The notes beneath the pieces are model-generated. The model searched no databases, was not told where the DNA came from, and saw nothing but the letters and a program-made list of their open reading frames with translations. 64,000 nucleotides of DNA, from contig MU006228.1 in assembly GCA_010093685.1 (NCBI GenBank), positions 727,111 through 791,110 of the forward strand, read 5' to 3'. Origin of the DNA: Ophiobolus disseminans (lineage: Eukaryota; Ascomycota; Dothideomycetes; Pleosporales; Phaeosphaeriaceae). The translations under genes and the position numbers were made by a program. The first letter of the stretch is position 1. Each line of letters begins with the position of its first letter. Shown one piece after another: positions 33,943-44,893 of this stretch.

Positions 33943-35029
33943 ATGACCACAGCGATTAAAATGCCCCAAGCCGCCCGCGCACTCGACTCCGCAAAAGCCC
34001 AATCCGAAGCCGTCCTCAGCGACGCATCCTCCGCCATGTCCAAAGCAGCCGAGAACCCCAAGCGCGCAACTACAGACTTCCTCCACACACCTTTCATGCG
34101 CGCAGCCCTACCCTTCGTCAACGGCGGCCTCGCAGGCATGACCGCTACAACCGTCATCCAACCCGTCGACATGGTAAAAGTGCGCCTCCAACTCGCGGGC
34201 GAAGGCGTCAAAACCGGCCCCAAACCCACTCCCATCGGCATATTCAAAGACATCATCGCCCAAGGGAAAGTCGGCGACCTCTACACAGGTCTCAGCGCCG
34301 GCCTCCTCCGGCAAGCCGTCTACACCACCGCCCGCCTCGGCTTCTTCGACACCTTCATGAAATCCCTCACCGCGTCCGCCGAAGCAAAGAACCAATCCAT
34401 CGGCTTCAAAGAGCGCGCAGGAGCCGGTCTCGCTGCCGGCGGTCTCGCAGCCGTCGTCGGCAATCCCGCTGACCTCGCCCTCATCCGCATGCAATCAGAC
34501 GGCATGAAGCCCAAAGCGCAGCGCGCGAATTACTCATCCGTCGTCGATGCGCTGGCGCGCATATCCAAGAACGAAGGCGTGTTACGGCTTTGGGCTGGTG
34601 CCTATCCCACCGTTGTACGCGCCATGGCGTTGAACTTTGGACAATTGGCGTTCTTCTCCGAGGCCAAGAACCAGCTTAAAACCACCAACCTATCGTCACG
34701 GACGCAGACACTCACAGCCAGTGCGGTTGCGGGCTTCTTTGCGAGTTTCCTGTCGCTGCCGTTCGACTTTATGAAGACGCGCTTGCAGAAACAGACGCGT
34801 GCGCCGGATGGGTCGTTGCCGTATAAGGGCATGTTTGACTGCTTTAAGAAGGTTGCGGCCGAGGAGGGGTTGCTCAGATTTTATAGGGGGTTTGGAACGT
34901 ATTACGTTAGGATTGCGCCGCATGCGTGAGTTTTCCTTCTTTACCATTACTTATATGGATTACGGCTAACGATTGTGTAGGATGGTAACGCTCATTGTCG
35001 CGGACTATCTCGGGTTCATTACGAAGTGA
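33943..35029 (+). CDS. Mitochondrial carrier, 2-oxoglutarate/malate type
   Basis: Exons 33943-34925 and 34981-35029 (343 residues) join across a 55-base intron with CTAAC. Three mitochondrial carrier repeats are visible with signature motifs PVDMVKVRLQ, PADLALIRMQ and PFDFMKTRLQ, each at the end of an odd-numbered helix. These bear the Pro-kink and charged residues of the matrix salt-bridge network. The Arg in the second motif and the sequence around RAMALNFGQLA match the oxoglutarate/malate (SLC25A11-like) branch of the family. It exchanges 2-oxoglutarate for malate across the inner membrane. An N-terminal extension of about 50 residues precedes the first helix. The second exon supplies only the last 16 residues. 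The substrate assignment is by motif resemblance; the dicarboxylate carrier is the main alternative. Confidence 0.85.
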
Positions 35030-35778
35030 ACGTCCCACGACGTACGGTCATGACGATGTTGATTTACGGGCGTTTGCGGAGCGATCTAGCGTTTTGATCT
35101 TGAGCGTCTCGAAAAGAGACTGCCCATGGCGTTTGGAGGGCATTGCCGGGATTACCATGGCGTTGGATGACATAGCGCCATATGCGCTTTCAAGGCGCAT
35201 GTATGTAGTATTTCGGTAGCTTGAACATATCAACTATTCACCTTCGCGGAGGAATTAGTGAAAGGTGTGATGTGGCTTATGTTTCCAGAGATGTATTCCC
35301 GGTTGTGAAAGTATGCGCACTGCTAACGATGCAGTCGGTTAGTACTACGAGAAGGCCGTTTGATATCCGACTCGACTCGATTCAAACTCAGCCTTGTGTG
35401 TGGGTGTATTTCCTGGATTGTTACGTAGCGCATTTCTCCTCTACTTCACGGGCGCGTCGTTGGCTGACATGTTCTTTTTCCGCTTTGACACGCCGTTTCT
35501 CACACGTCGCGGCTTCAAAATATGACTTTCCAACACGCACTACTCGAAATCTGCATCTCCGCATCGTAGCGCTCTTTCGCCGTGACGTACGTTTAGCTGC
35601 GGTTCCGTCGCCCACGTCAAGGCGGGAACACAGTAAGAAGTGTGCGGTTGATGTTGGGTTCGTTGGATGACGACTCCCGCAGGAGATAAGTGTACTTCAG
35701 AAGTTGTGGCCGTGGTAGATTCCAGACAAAGTCAGTTCTTAGGATGTTTGTTTCCTGGGACATGTGGTCGTTGCAATG
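35030..35778. other. Intergenic
   Basis: 3' flank of the carrier gene. A plus-strand frame at 35221-35670 is open but shows no domain and a composition typical of chance frames. A solo LTR begins at 35779. Confidence 0.5.
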
Positions 35779-35940
35779 TGTCAGCCTGGCACCTCAGTTC
35801 ACATGGTACACTGTGGACTGCATCTCCACGTGACTCTTAGTCACTGGCTTACTCATCATGTTGTGTATATAATCGCTCTATGTAGCTCTCTCAATACAAC
35901 AACCTTCTTCTCACTTTTGCCCTGTCTCCTACATCCGACA
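35779..35940 (+). mobile_element. Solo LTR of the same copia family
   Basis: 162 bp, TGTC...GACA, flanked by a perfect 5-bp duplication CAATG (35774-35778 and 35941-35945). It matches the left LTR at 17722-17883 at 161 of 162 positions. A solo LTR arises by recombination between the two LTRs of a full element. The lack of divergence indicates recent activity. Confidence 0.95.
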
Positions 35941-35973
35941 CAATGCAGCTCCCTCGTACATGTCGGGGCTCGA

Positions 35974-36402
35974 TCACGCATCTCTGGCCTTGAGTATATC
36001 TCTCCCATTCACATCTGCGTCTCTCTCACATCCCACATCTTCTTTCCGGTTACCCCTGCCCACCGACCCCGTTTTCCACTCCCCATCTCGCTTCCTAAAC
36101 CCCTGCTCTTCATCCACAAGCCTCTGATTTCTGAAAAAGTCCTGCCACGTTCTAACAATGACGAAAATCCCCCCTGCGATAAAGAAAATGCTGCAAAAAT
36201 AGAACACATATTCAAAGCACTCGAAACCGAACCAGAGGGACCCAAGAAGTACAAAGGGAATCAGGACGGAGGCCGTCTTCGAGAATAAACTCATGCGAGG
36301 CCAAGCGCGGAAGTCTGAGGCGATGGCGGATGAGAGACCGTCGAAAGGCTCGGTGGGGGAGAGATCGAGCGGGCGGTGCTCCGGAGGGTGAAGGGGTGGC
36401 AT
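35974..36402 (-). CDS. Small two-TM membrane protein (142 residues)
   Basis: ATG at 36402 (MPPLHPPEHRPLDLSP), stop at 35974, no intron. Residues about 45-92 form two adjacent hydrophobic helices (SVLIPFVLLGSLWFGFECF and YFCSIFFIAGGIFVIV), followed by a charged, hydrophilic tail. No family is recognised. A solo LTR lies 33 bases beyond the stop, and a mariner element begins about 105 bases upstream of the ATG, inside the probable promoter. The gene may therefore be misregulated or silenced. The frame is open further upstream to 36561 but crosses the mariner end, so the later ATG was chosen. Confidence 0.6.
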   Translation of the reverse strand: MPPLHPPEHRPLDLSPTEPFDGLSSAIASDFRAWPRMSLFSKTASVLIPFVLLGSLWFGFECFEYVFYFCSIFFIAGGIFVIVRTWQDFFRNQRLVDEEQGFRKRDGEWKTGSVGRGNRKEDVGCERDADVNGRDILKARDA

Positions 36403-36506
36403 TGTGGTAGAGACTTGGAGAATTATGGTATGTTGAGAGATGAGGGGCAGTTGTGTTGGGTTGGGAGAGACAGTTGTTGAATGAGGCTCCGAAGACACGT
36501 GAAGTA

Positions 36507-36532
36507 CGGAGGTGCCTTTCAAAAGTTCTTGC
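36507..36532 (+). repeat. Left terminal inverted repeat (26 bp)
   Basis: Starts CGGAGGTGCC next to the TA target; perfect reverse complement of 38519-38544. Confidence 0.95.
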
Positions 36533-36579
36533 CAGCCAAGGAATGCCCAGAGCGCCACCAAACGCCACCAATCTTAGCA

Positions 36580-37863
36580 TTATCCGGCTCTACCTATGCC
36601 TCTACCTTCCATGTACTTGTTGGTACCATCAAGCTTGATAATCTCCTTGATATAGACAGGAATTCTCCCAATCCAAGCTTGTATCTGAGCCTGGGGGAGC
36701 TTATCCCAGCACTTCTCCCACGCCTTAATTGCCACTTCTCTGCTCTTTGGAGCCCCTTTATTTGTAGTATTTCTCTTCATCCAAAACCAACAAGGCTTAA
36801 TAGCATTCAGGTCAGGTAAGTTGCCACACCAGAGCAGCCTCTCAGCCTCTTCTCTGCTATAAAGAATAGCTTGAGCATGATGAGCATGAGAAGGTGCTTT
36901 ATCCTCTTGAACAAGAGTATTTGGCCTCTCCTTCATACACTACTTTGCAAAAGGAATCACCTTTGGAATGGAAACCTGGCTCTAGTATCTCCACCAGTCA
37001 GTCCCTGCCCCTTTGCCGCGATCAAGCTTGCCATTCTTCTCATTCCACTGCCACTTAGGAACCCTACCAGGCTTGTTCCTTAACTCTATCCTTCTGACAC
37101 CATTTGTGAGCTCCCACTCTTCTTTCATGAAAGGTTCAAGGAGCTCGTTCATATCATTAATTATCTTAATTGAATGCTCTTTCTCTTTCTTTGTTTCTGG
37201 CTTCTAGCAGTGGCAAGGACCCTTCTTCTCATATGAGAAACAGCCCCAGAACATGAACTCAGAGTATCCCTTCCATCTCTTCCAAATACAGCTCCGTACT
37301 AGAGCCTCATCTGGTTTTCTCCAGAGCCTATATCCTCCATGGCAGTGAAGGAGAACAACAGATGTCTCATCTGACCAGACCACATTCTTCCAATCATTAA
37401 GCGTCCAATGCTCATGATCTAAACACCACTGCAGTCACTCATTCTTCATCTTCTGTGTCAATCCAGGCTTCCTTGTCAGCTTGGTCTTCTTGAAGCCTGC
37501 TTTCCTGAGTATCCTCCATACTATAGTAGCAGAGATGTTGACTCCCTCTTGGCTAAGATCCCCAGCAAGGTCAGCACATGACTTCTCTTGTTCATAGCAA
37601 TCATGCCGTACTTTCTGGATCAGAGACTCTGCTATATTCTTGCGTGGGCGACCTGATCGAGGAGCATCCACAAGGTAGCGGTTATCAATCCTTAGAGGCC
37701 CATTTGGCTCAAAGCCTTGTTCAATAGCTCGTGCATAGATGGAGTTGATTGTTCAAGGAGAGAGGCCTGTCTTCTTGGCTATCTCAGAAGTAGATTTGCC
37801 TCCAAAAGGAGACTTCAAGGAGACAACCATGGCACGAGTAGAGAGAGGAGTATTTGGGGCCAT
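36580..37863 (-). pseudogene. Tc1/mariner transposase, degenerate
   Basis: Reading from ATG 37863, an N-terminal helix-turn-helix region (SEIAKKTGLS), a GRPRK hinge and a second HTH block (CADLAGDLSQEGVNISATI) precede a DDE domain. The first Asp is in VVWSDETSV. The second catalytic region reads QEDKAPSH where EDNAPSH is usual. The third reads PDLNAIKPCW, with Lys where the catalytic Glu or Asp should be. At least five in-frame stops interrupt the frame (TGA at 37753-37755 and 37435-37437; TAG near 37206, 36983 and 36947). Some stops fit C-to-T changes, possibly repeat-induced point mutation. It is inactive. Confidence 0.88.
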
Positions 37864-38518
37864 GAGAACAAGAATTGATTGTATTAGGCTAGGTTCAGCT
37901 TCATCAGACTTGTCAGTAAGCAAAAAGCTTAATTGGATTTGCTTGTTTTGATTGCTTCTAGTCAATTCAATCAAGTCAATCGTCGTCCTTGTGAGTTAGC
38001 AAACAAGTCAAGTTGCGCTGAAGATTTTGCTTGACTTGATTGAAACAATTGATAGCTAGAGACATTTTAAGGCTATACTAGGCTAATTTTGGTAAGACTA
38101 TTAAGATTGCTGTACAAGCAATCTCACGGTGGCTATATAGTGGTGGGATTTGATAGAAGATGGTTGCGGTAAGCAAACTTGTTTATTCGTGTAGCTACAA
38201 GTGTACAATATGAAGGAGTAAAAAGACGCTAAGCCTAGAGTGGACGCGCTAACCGCGCCCACCTTGAACAACCTTCCTTGTATCAAGTTATCAATTGTTC
38301 AATCAACTTGCAATCAAGATGTACCCCGAATGCTATCAATTCAATCAAGTCAATGCCATCAGCAGCTTTGGATCAACCAATTCAAGTTGAGCTGAAAATT
38401 TTGATTGTTTTGCTTGTTGACAACTCTGAGCTTCATGAAGCGGGATAGGAGAATCTTGTGCTGTGCCAAGTTTGAGCCAAGGTTGGTGGCGCCCTAATTA
38501 AGGCTTCAGCTAGCGTGA

Positions 38519-38544
38519 GCAAGAACTTTTGAAAGGCACCTCCG
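38519..38544 (+). repeat. Right terminal inverted repeat (26 bp)
   Basis: Perfect reverse complement of 36507-36532, followed by TA. Confidence 0.95.
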
Positions 38545-38546
38545 TA

Positions 38547-40509
38547 CGTGTTGCACATTCCCAGGTTCCAAGGTTGTGGGAAGCGCCCATTGCGGCGCAG
38601 CAGCGGCGCAGCAATCAATGCGCTGTCTAAATTATGACTTCCATTGGTCTCCGTTGCTCACTTGACAATGCCCATCGGGGCCATCAACACAGATGCCATC
38701 TGTTCTGGAAACTGGAAGTACGAAGGGGCTCCCAAGGTCGTATTCCTTGAGTGCTCAGCCTAAGCCAAATATGGTGGCCTAATCGGGTATGGTGGCTACA
38801 AATCAGTCACGTAAGTACCAACCGTCGGGCTTCCAGACGCTCCGGCATGTTAGTATCCCCATCCCGATGAAGACCAAATCGCCAGCGCGCTCTTGACTTC
38901 AGCAGTCTGCGAGTTTCGGCAACATGGGTCACGTGCGCGCGTGTGCACCTGGGCAGCGACTTGCAATCAACAGCGAGGCCAACTTACCCCTCAAAAGCTT
39001 TGCGTCCCGTTCTTCAGGTCGACGAATGCCCATTTTCTGGCTGCCGTTTATGACAGTCAGCAGTTTCTGTGCTACCGTCCATAGAAGTCAGCAGCCTCGG
39101 TCTCTCATTCTATTTGGGTTCGATTTGTTCACTGTGAACCCACGATCAAGTTCACCTAGCGTGGGATAAGCCGCCATCTCGTGTCATCCTTTTGCGCCAC
39201 GCTTTGGAGTCCAGATCCCACACCGTCACTATCGACTAACGCTCATGGCCGCTCGCTTTACTGTTGGCAATGCGAGTAGCTCGACTCATACCTGGCTCTC
39301 TCTTATCGTCGCGTTTTCCAAGCTACTCCAATTTTACACGCGAGGTTCTGGCATTTGTAGACACCTCGTTGAGTATTCAACCGAATTCAGGGCACACACA
39401 CTACTACACATCCACCCGTACATAATGTGCAGCAGCGCTTCGTTGCATTCCGTATCTGCTCGCATCGTCACAATGGACCGCCACCAACGGCGCTAAGCTT
39501 CCAACGTCAACAACCTCGATTTAACAATTTTTGAAGCTAGAATAATAATATGCCCAGGTATGCACACTAGAATGCATATCGTAGATGTATGGGCAAGAAC
39601 CTCGGTGGATATGATAATGTATCGCTCATCGGACCGAGCCTGCTGACCAACGTATAGCGACTATACTCACAGGAGTCACAGTATCAACAGACATAGCCCA
39701 TCAACCCTTCCGCCAACACAGATGACAGAACTCACTAGTTTGCCACCGCATGTACAGCGGAAGCCAATGATCGGACCGTCCCTGTGTGGATCCCGCGCTC
39801 CCGCCTGACATCCTTCGCGCCTTCCAGACGGCTACATCACACGGACCATTCACGATAACCGTTTCTGGCTCTTTTATCCGCGCCTGGTCAATCATGAGGC
39901 TTAATATTTCTCTCACAACCAATGCGCTACCACGAATCAGCTCGTGTCAGGGGAGCATATCTCTTTCGATGCCCCTGCCACATTTCCACTAAGCTAAATT
40001 GAGCTACGACTACGGGCTTACCTACTTTTCACTTATGTGAGTTTTATCACACTTAGCTCTCACTAGACTCTTACACACCCTCTGATATCGAATCAGCAGT
40101 AAAGATTCATTGGTAGAATAGTTGGTGGAGAGCGATACGCGAGTCCAGAGCTCGGGTGGCTAAGTTCACCATCGTAAAGAAGCGAATATTGGATCGGTTA
40201 GAAGCAAAGGGATCTCAGGGCTGAGTGTATTGGTGATGGTGGCTTCATTATCAACCCAAGAGCACAGACATGAGATCAACGAGTGTGCATCATACGAAGA
40301 GAAAGAACCTCACAGCCGAGGAAACCGTACCGGTGTCCCGAAAAACATCAGCGATGAGATCAAAAGAGGGTGCGATGACAGAAGGAAAAGAGGTATAAAG
40401 ACCCCATAGACCGCCGCTCAATTTACTCTCCATCGCTACCATCTCAGCCCACTCAGTCAATCCAATCTACTACTCCCAGCTTCCCCAAGCCCTATCATTA
40501 TCAATCAAG
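38547..40509. other. Intergenic
   Basis: No frame with recognisable content on either strand. The last 150 bases are CT-rich and contain a TATAAA-like motif at about 40395, consistent with the promoter of the secreted-protein gene that follows. Confidence 0.5.
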
Positions 40510-40941
40510 ATGCAGTTCCAGATCACCACCCTCACCCTCTCCCTCCTCGCAGCGCTCACAACCGCCGCCCCATCCAGCCTCGAATCCCGCCAGGGAGGCT
40601 ACTACAATTCCGTTGGCTACAAGTACTCCGGCCCCGGTTGCAATTCGCAGACACTTATCTTTGCGGATCCCATCTTCGGCAGCGGCGGCTACTGCCAGGC
40701 GCTCGACCGCTCCGGCAACGGAACGCCGATTGTGAGCTATCTTACAAGCAGCATTGCTGATGGATGCAGTGGTGAGTTATCCCGTTGTTGAGAGAAAATG
40801 GGATGTATGCTAATTATGGTAGTGAAACTTTACTCTTCCGCGGATTGCACTGGCACGGCTTATAGCGCGCCCAAGGGTGGGTGTGTCACGGGAAATGCGC
40901 CGTTTGTGAGCACCTTCGTCACTTGCACTTGGGCTACTTAG
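40510..40941 (+). CDS. Small secreted six-cysteine protein (126 residues)
   Basis: Exons 40510-40771 and 40823-40941 join in frame across a 51-base intron (GTGAGT donor, GCTAAT branch, TAG acceptor). A signal peptide (QFQITTLTLSLLAALTTAAP) is followed by a possible dibasic-like Ser-Arg-Gln processing site. The mature part has six cysteines (PGC, GYC, DGC, ADC, GGC, VTC), enough for three disulfides, and is rich in Gly, Tyr and Ser. Size, cysteine content and secretion are those of effector-like or surface proteins of plant-associated fungi, but no family is recognised and the role is unknown. Confidence 0.82.
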
Positions 40942-41232
40942 ATCTTGGGATAGGAGGCGCGGAGGTTCGATAGTGGAGATGGGGTGAGGGTGCAGCGGTA
41001 GATGGAGGAGTGGAGGCCAAGGGCGATTTTGGTGAGCATGTAGTAGATTTGTAATATGTCTGTCATTACCGAAATCTATTCATCTTTTCTGAGATGTCCC
41101 TATCATATGCAGCCCTCACCACCAGGCTTCCGTTCCATAAGATATGCATCTTCCTTCTCCCGCACATGCTTCAACACAACCATAAACTTCATCATTCAAC
41201 CCACACGTCAATGTCGCCCTCCTGCTACGACT

Positions 41233-41679
41233 TCAAAGCTTTATCCGCGCTCTTCCTCTCTCCGCTATATCCCCCGTCTTCCTGTCCCCAAGCTCGAAAT
41301 TAGCGCCCTTCTCATCCAACCCATCTTCCGCATACATTGCGAGTTCCACATCATATATCCTCCTCCTACACCTCCACCACATCTTCCAACACATCCTACG
41401 CACAGCTTGACACAACTGGCAAACCCCCCCAATGATGCTTCCAACGACGATGACTTGGTAAAAGAGCCTCTCGTTGAAACAGATCAAGGTAATTAACAGG
41501 GCTACGCCAAGCACCACCATAATTATCATTGCTGTGCCTTCGACATCGTAGTAGGAGTATCCATCGTCTTGTGACGGAGTTGGTGGTTCGTCGTCTATGT
41601 CGTTGATGGTAAGGTGTTGGGCGGGGAGCTGGGCATCTTGCGTGGACGGACTTAGATGGATATGAGGTTTTGAAGACAT
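41233..41679 (-). CDS. Small two-TM membrane protein (148 residues)
   Basis: ATG at 41679 (MSSKPHIHLSPSTQD), stop at 41233, no intron. An acidic N-terminal segment (NDIDDEPPTPSQDDGYSYYD) precedes two hydrophobic helices (AMIIM VVLGVALLITLICF and YQVIVVGSIIGGVCQLC). A Trp/Arg/Cys-rich basic segment and a hydrophilic tail follow. No family is recognised. A short adjacent pair of helices with hydrophilic ends suggests a hairpin membrane protein. Confidence 0.6.
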   Translation of the reverse strand: MSSKPHIHLSPSTQDAQLPAQHLTINDIDDEPPTPSQDDGYSYYDVEGTAMIIMVVLGVALLITLICFNERLFYQVIVVGSIIGGVCQLCQAVRRMCWKMWWRCRRRIYDVELAMYAEDGLDEKGANFELGDRKTGDIAERGRARIKL

Positions 41680-42076
41680 TGAGAGGTTTGGAGCGGCGGA
41701 TCAAAGTCTCAAAGTTCGAAATCGATGCTCGGAGAGGAAAAAGTGAGCGGAATAGGAAAGCAATATGGACACCCACAGTGGGCGCAGCGTGTTTCACCTG
41801 CAGTAACTTCGCTGTGCCGCTTCTAGCGCCGTTGTGGGGGTTGGGGGCGGCAACAGCAAGGCGCGTAAAATAATCCGAGATCCTCTTTATCTTGGCGAGC
41901 ACTTGCACTCGGGGGGTTAGACAGCCCTCGTTCTCTTGTTTCAGCCCTTGCCTCCAGTTCTGCGACCCGACATGATCTATTCTTTCCATTATCGATATCT
42001 TGGCTCGATCGTACACGAAACATAGCAAGACTAGAAACTTGTGACAGCAATCGGCATGCTCAAACGATGACAGGAC
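41680..42076. other. Intergenic
   Basis: Between two minus-strand genes; nothing recognisable. Confidence 0.5.
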
Positions 42077-42925
42077 TCATTGTTGCTCTTTCCTAAAATA
42101 CTGCCGCATATCTCGGTTCAAGATAGGAGCACCCCATTCGATCCATAGTGATATTTCGTCCCGAATGTCATCGTTACTCGGATCAAGATATTCGCCGCAT
42201 CGCAAAAAAGTGGCCGCGTCCTTGATCGAGTTATTTGCTGCGAATGTCTCGAACCTAATCCCCAAAATCCTGGTAACGCGAGCGAGTATGAAGTAGGATT
42301 GGAAGCGTAAGTTGGTCTCTCTTGGTAATTTGGCGACTTGAACCACCCAAATTGCACGATTGCCAAACTCTTTCTGAAAGGAGGGTTGGAAGTCCGCCGG
42401 TACGGTTTCCAGGTAATGTAGGTAACAAAGCGCAATGTTTATGTAGACAGGGCCCATCAATTCGTCGAATTCGCTTTCCACGAGTGTCGGTGGCTTATTG
42501 TTCATTACTGGCGCTGCGTCCATCCAAGTATCTTCCCAAACAGAGTATGCTTCAACAAACTGTCCGCGTGCTTGGAGGCCTTCGCCTACGTCGGTTCGAT
42601 TTTTAAGATGTCGAATGTAGTTCTTGGGGTCGTTCCAGGGCCATCTAGCATTCCAGCTTTTTATTTCCCCCGAGAGTTCGAGACTGACCAGGCTCTCTAT
42701 AGAAACATCGGCGAAGCTCCACAGATTCGTTCGAAACGACGGTAAGAGCATAGACAATATTTTTGTGGCGAACAGACTGTCAATTGGGGCCTGATAATCT
42801 GGCTTTGTGCTTTCGCTGAACAGCTCAGTGGCGAGATCAATGTGGACTAGTCCCTCTTCCATCTTGTTGAACGCGCGGCAGATGGTATCCCAATCGTCTG
42901 CGAGTATGATAATTAGTGGCACCAT
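42077..42925 (-). CDS. Unknown protein, helical-repeat-like (about 282 residues)
   Basis: The open frame runs from ATG 42925 to a stop at 42077. It is helical throughout, with TPR-like spacing in AYSVWEDTWMDAAP, YINIALCYLHYLETVP and SYFILARVTRILG, and contains DDWDTICRAFNKMEEG near its start. No family is recognised. The first residues (MVPLIIIL) may be intronic: a CGCAG acceptor precedes DWDTIC, and a GTGAGC donor near 43008 would join an upstream exon beginning at ATG 43160, in frame (phase 1). That exon would overlap the 5' part of the HET pseudogene on the other strand. The start is therefore uncertain. Confidence 0.6.
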   Translation of the reverse strand: MVPLIIILADDWDTICRAFNKMEEGLVHIDLATELFSESTKPDYQAPIDSLFATKILSMLLPSFRTNLWSFADVSIESLVSLELSGEIKSWNARWPWNDPKNYIRHLKNRTDVGEGLQARGQFVEAYSVWEDTWMDAAPVMNNKPPTLVESEFDELMGPVYINIALCYLHYLETVPADFQPSFQKEFGNRAIWVVQVAKLPRETNLRFQSYFILARVTRILGIRFETFAANNSIKDAATFLRCGEYLDPSNDDIRDEISLWIEWGAPILNRDMRQYFRKEQQ

Positions 42926-43057
42926 CAGTACAGCTCTTCTGGTCGATTGAGTTGTTTGAACGCCGGCAAATCGACGAACTAAGAATCATATCTAGAAATC
43001 GCTCACAATCGAAAGAAGGACCAGACGAGCCATGTTCCGGCTCGCTAAGGGACGTGA

Positions 43058-44746
43058 CACCACCAAGGGCTGCAACCCCGCCGACTATCTTCAACGCAAA
43101 TCGACTACGAGATATTGAAAAATTGGCTGAATGCCTGCGGAGTGCGTCACAAAGAGTCATGCGATCTTGTTCAGGCCGAGATGATACCCGGATTCAAAGT
43201 CATAGATTGCGACACAAAGCTTGTTGTGGACGCTCCGGATCCTGACGACTGCGAGTATGTTGCGCTTTCGTATGTCTGGGGCGATAAGAGGCCTACACGC
43301 ACAGATCCTTCGTCGTACCCTCAAACGATTGAGGATGCCATCACAGTCTCTGCTGCTATGGGGTTTCACTATTTTTGGGTCGATCAATATGTGCGTCTTC
43401 ACCATGATCATATGAGCAGTCATGTCTTACTGACCACCAAAGTGTATTAATCAAGATAACGAAGCCCACAAATCGACGCAGATGTTAATGATTGGCCGCG
43501 TTTATTCACAGGCATCTTTGTGTATCGTCGCCGCCGCGGGCACGGATTCCAGTCATGTCGTGCCTGGGGTTGGCAAAACGGCTCGCACACCTCAACTCAC
43601 ATTTCAACTTGGGGACCTGGATTTCTTTCAGAGATATTCATCAGGTCATACGGTGGCACGGTCGAAATGGCGCTCTCGCGGCTGGACTTTCCAGGAGGGA
43701 TGTCTTTCACGGCGCCGGTTGATCTTCACAGATCAAGAGGTTCTTTTTCTGTGCAGAGATATGTACTGCCAAGAATCGCTATATCGAAACGGCTGTATGG
43801 ACCCAGGAATTGGTTGCTCTGGTTCTTCCGCTGGCGCACTACGACGCCTGATGCCAGCTGTCGTCACGAAAAACATATCTGACTTACAAGTCCTCCTAGG
43901 AGAGTATAGCTCAAGACAGCTATCCTTCGACACAGACGCGACCAATGCTTTCAGGGAATTTTTAGCGCCTTGAAAATTACTCATTGCTGGGGTATGCCCT
44001 TCCTACGAATAGCGGACACGGATGAAATGACGATGGCGCTTGACTGGGATACCGGACCCATTGAGAGAAGAAGAGAAGGGTTTCCCTCATAGTCATGGGC
44101 CAGTTTTAAATGTGTGGCGCACCTCGACACCAGAATGCAGACAATCAACCCTTCATCGTGTGAAATCGAGTTCTCTTTACCAGACGGCAAATGGATTACG
44201 GTCAATAAGTATCACAAATCGCGAACGATTGACAGCGACTCCGGGCTCGGAAAGCTTCTGCACGTTACAGGATATGTCTGTCGTCCCCATTTCGTGGACA
44301 GTGCATGGCTCGCAAGGTGTCTCTCTTGCTACACCAGTCCTGGCAATGGCCTGTTTGCCGTTCTCAAATATCCAGAAGACTCTGGGTACTGGCTCCACCA
44401 TATAATTTGGGACTACAATGCACCAAAGAATTTCCAGATAAACGACAATCATCTGGTACTGCTACTTGTCGGCGCAAAAGAGGACAGAGCCACGGGTAAA
44501 TTCCTGATCTTGTCTCCATTCAAAAACGGGTTCAAGAGAGTTGGGTACGCTGAAGAAGCCGCTCTCTTTCCATTGTCGAAGGATCTAGACGACGATCCTA
44601 CATCGTCAGCATTTGTAGAGCGTCACAGAACATCGAGATTTGAAGGGGAAGATCTGCATTGGAGTCTCTGGGGGCATAAAGTTCTCAAGCGGACGGATGA
44701 GGAGTTCACAGCAATGTCTGTGAAGCGCACTATCATTCTTGAATAA
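43058..44746 (+). pseudogene. HET-domain protein, broken by frameshift and nonsense change
   Basis: HET proteins trigger cell death when incompatible fungal nuclei meet. The HET blocks are clear: YVALSYVWGD, then a 52-base intron (43391-43442) whose removal gives FWVDQYCINQDN, then VYSQASLCIVAAAGTD and the block SRGWTFQEGCLSRRRLIF. After NAF near 43952 the frame is lost; one missing base in the GGG at 43954-43956 restores a typical continuation. In that frame a TAG at 44090-44092 stands where the family has Trp in the Phe-Pro-Ser-Trp-Ser-Trp-Ala motif. Coding-like sequence continues to the stop at 44744-44746. No convincing ATG was found; the frame is open from 43058. TGG to TAG is a CpA-to-TpA change on the other strand. 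The frameshift alone could be a sequencing error; with the nonsense change a pseudogene is likely. Confidence 0.82.
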
Positions 44747-44893
44747 TCATGCAGGGCACAGCTTGTGTGCCTTATCTCACTTCAAGGAGACGTACGCTCA
44801 TAACCACGCGTGAAAATTGGATGATGCCATTTCAACCTCCGCGCTTAATGCGATGCCATGCACACCACACGCTCCGCACACTTCTACCCCCCC

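Larger units (their letters stand above)
36507..38544 (-). mobile_element. Tc1/mariner element, dead
   Basis: 2038 bp bounded by perfect 26-bp inverted repeats and flanked by TA on both sides (36505-36506 and 38545-38546). A 10-bp subterminal inverted motif GCGCCACCAA recurs at 36552-36561 and, inverted, 38483-38492. The interior is AT-rich with a minus-strand transposase broken by several stops. The family moved by cut-and-paste; this copy cannot make its own transposase but keeps perfect ends. Confidence 0.93.

Noticed and set aside
35764..36288. Plus-strand frame of 174 codons
   Set aside because: It reads through the solo LTR and is antisense to the two-TM protein gene.
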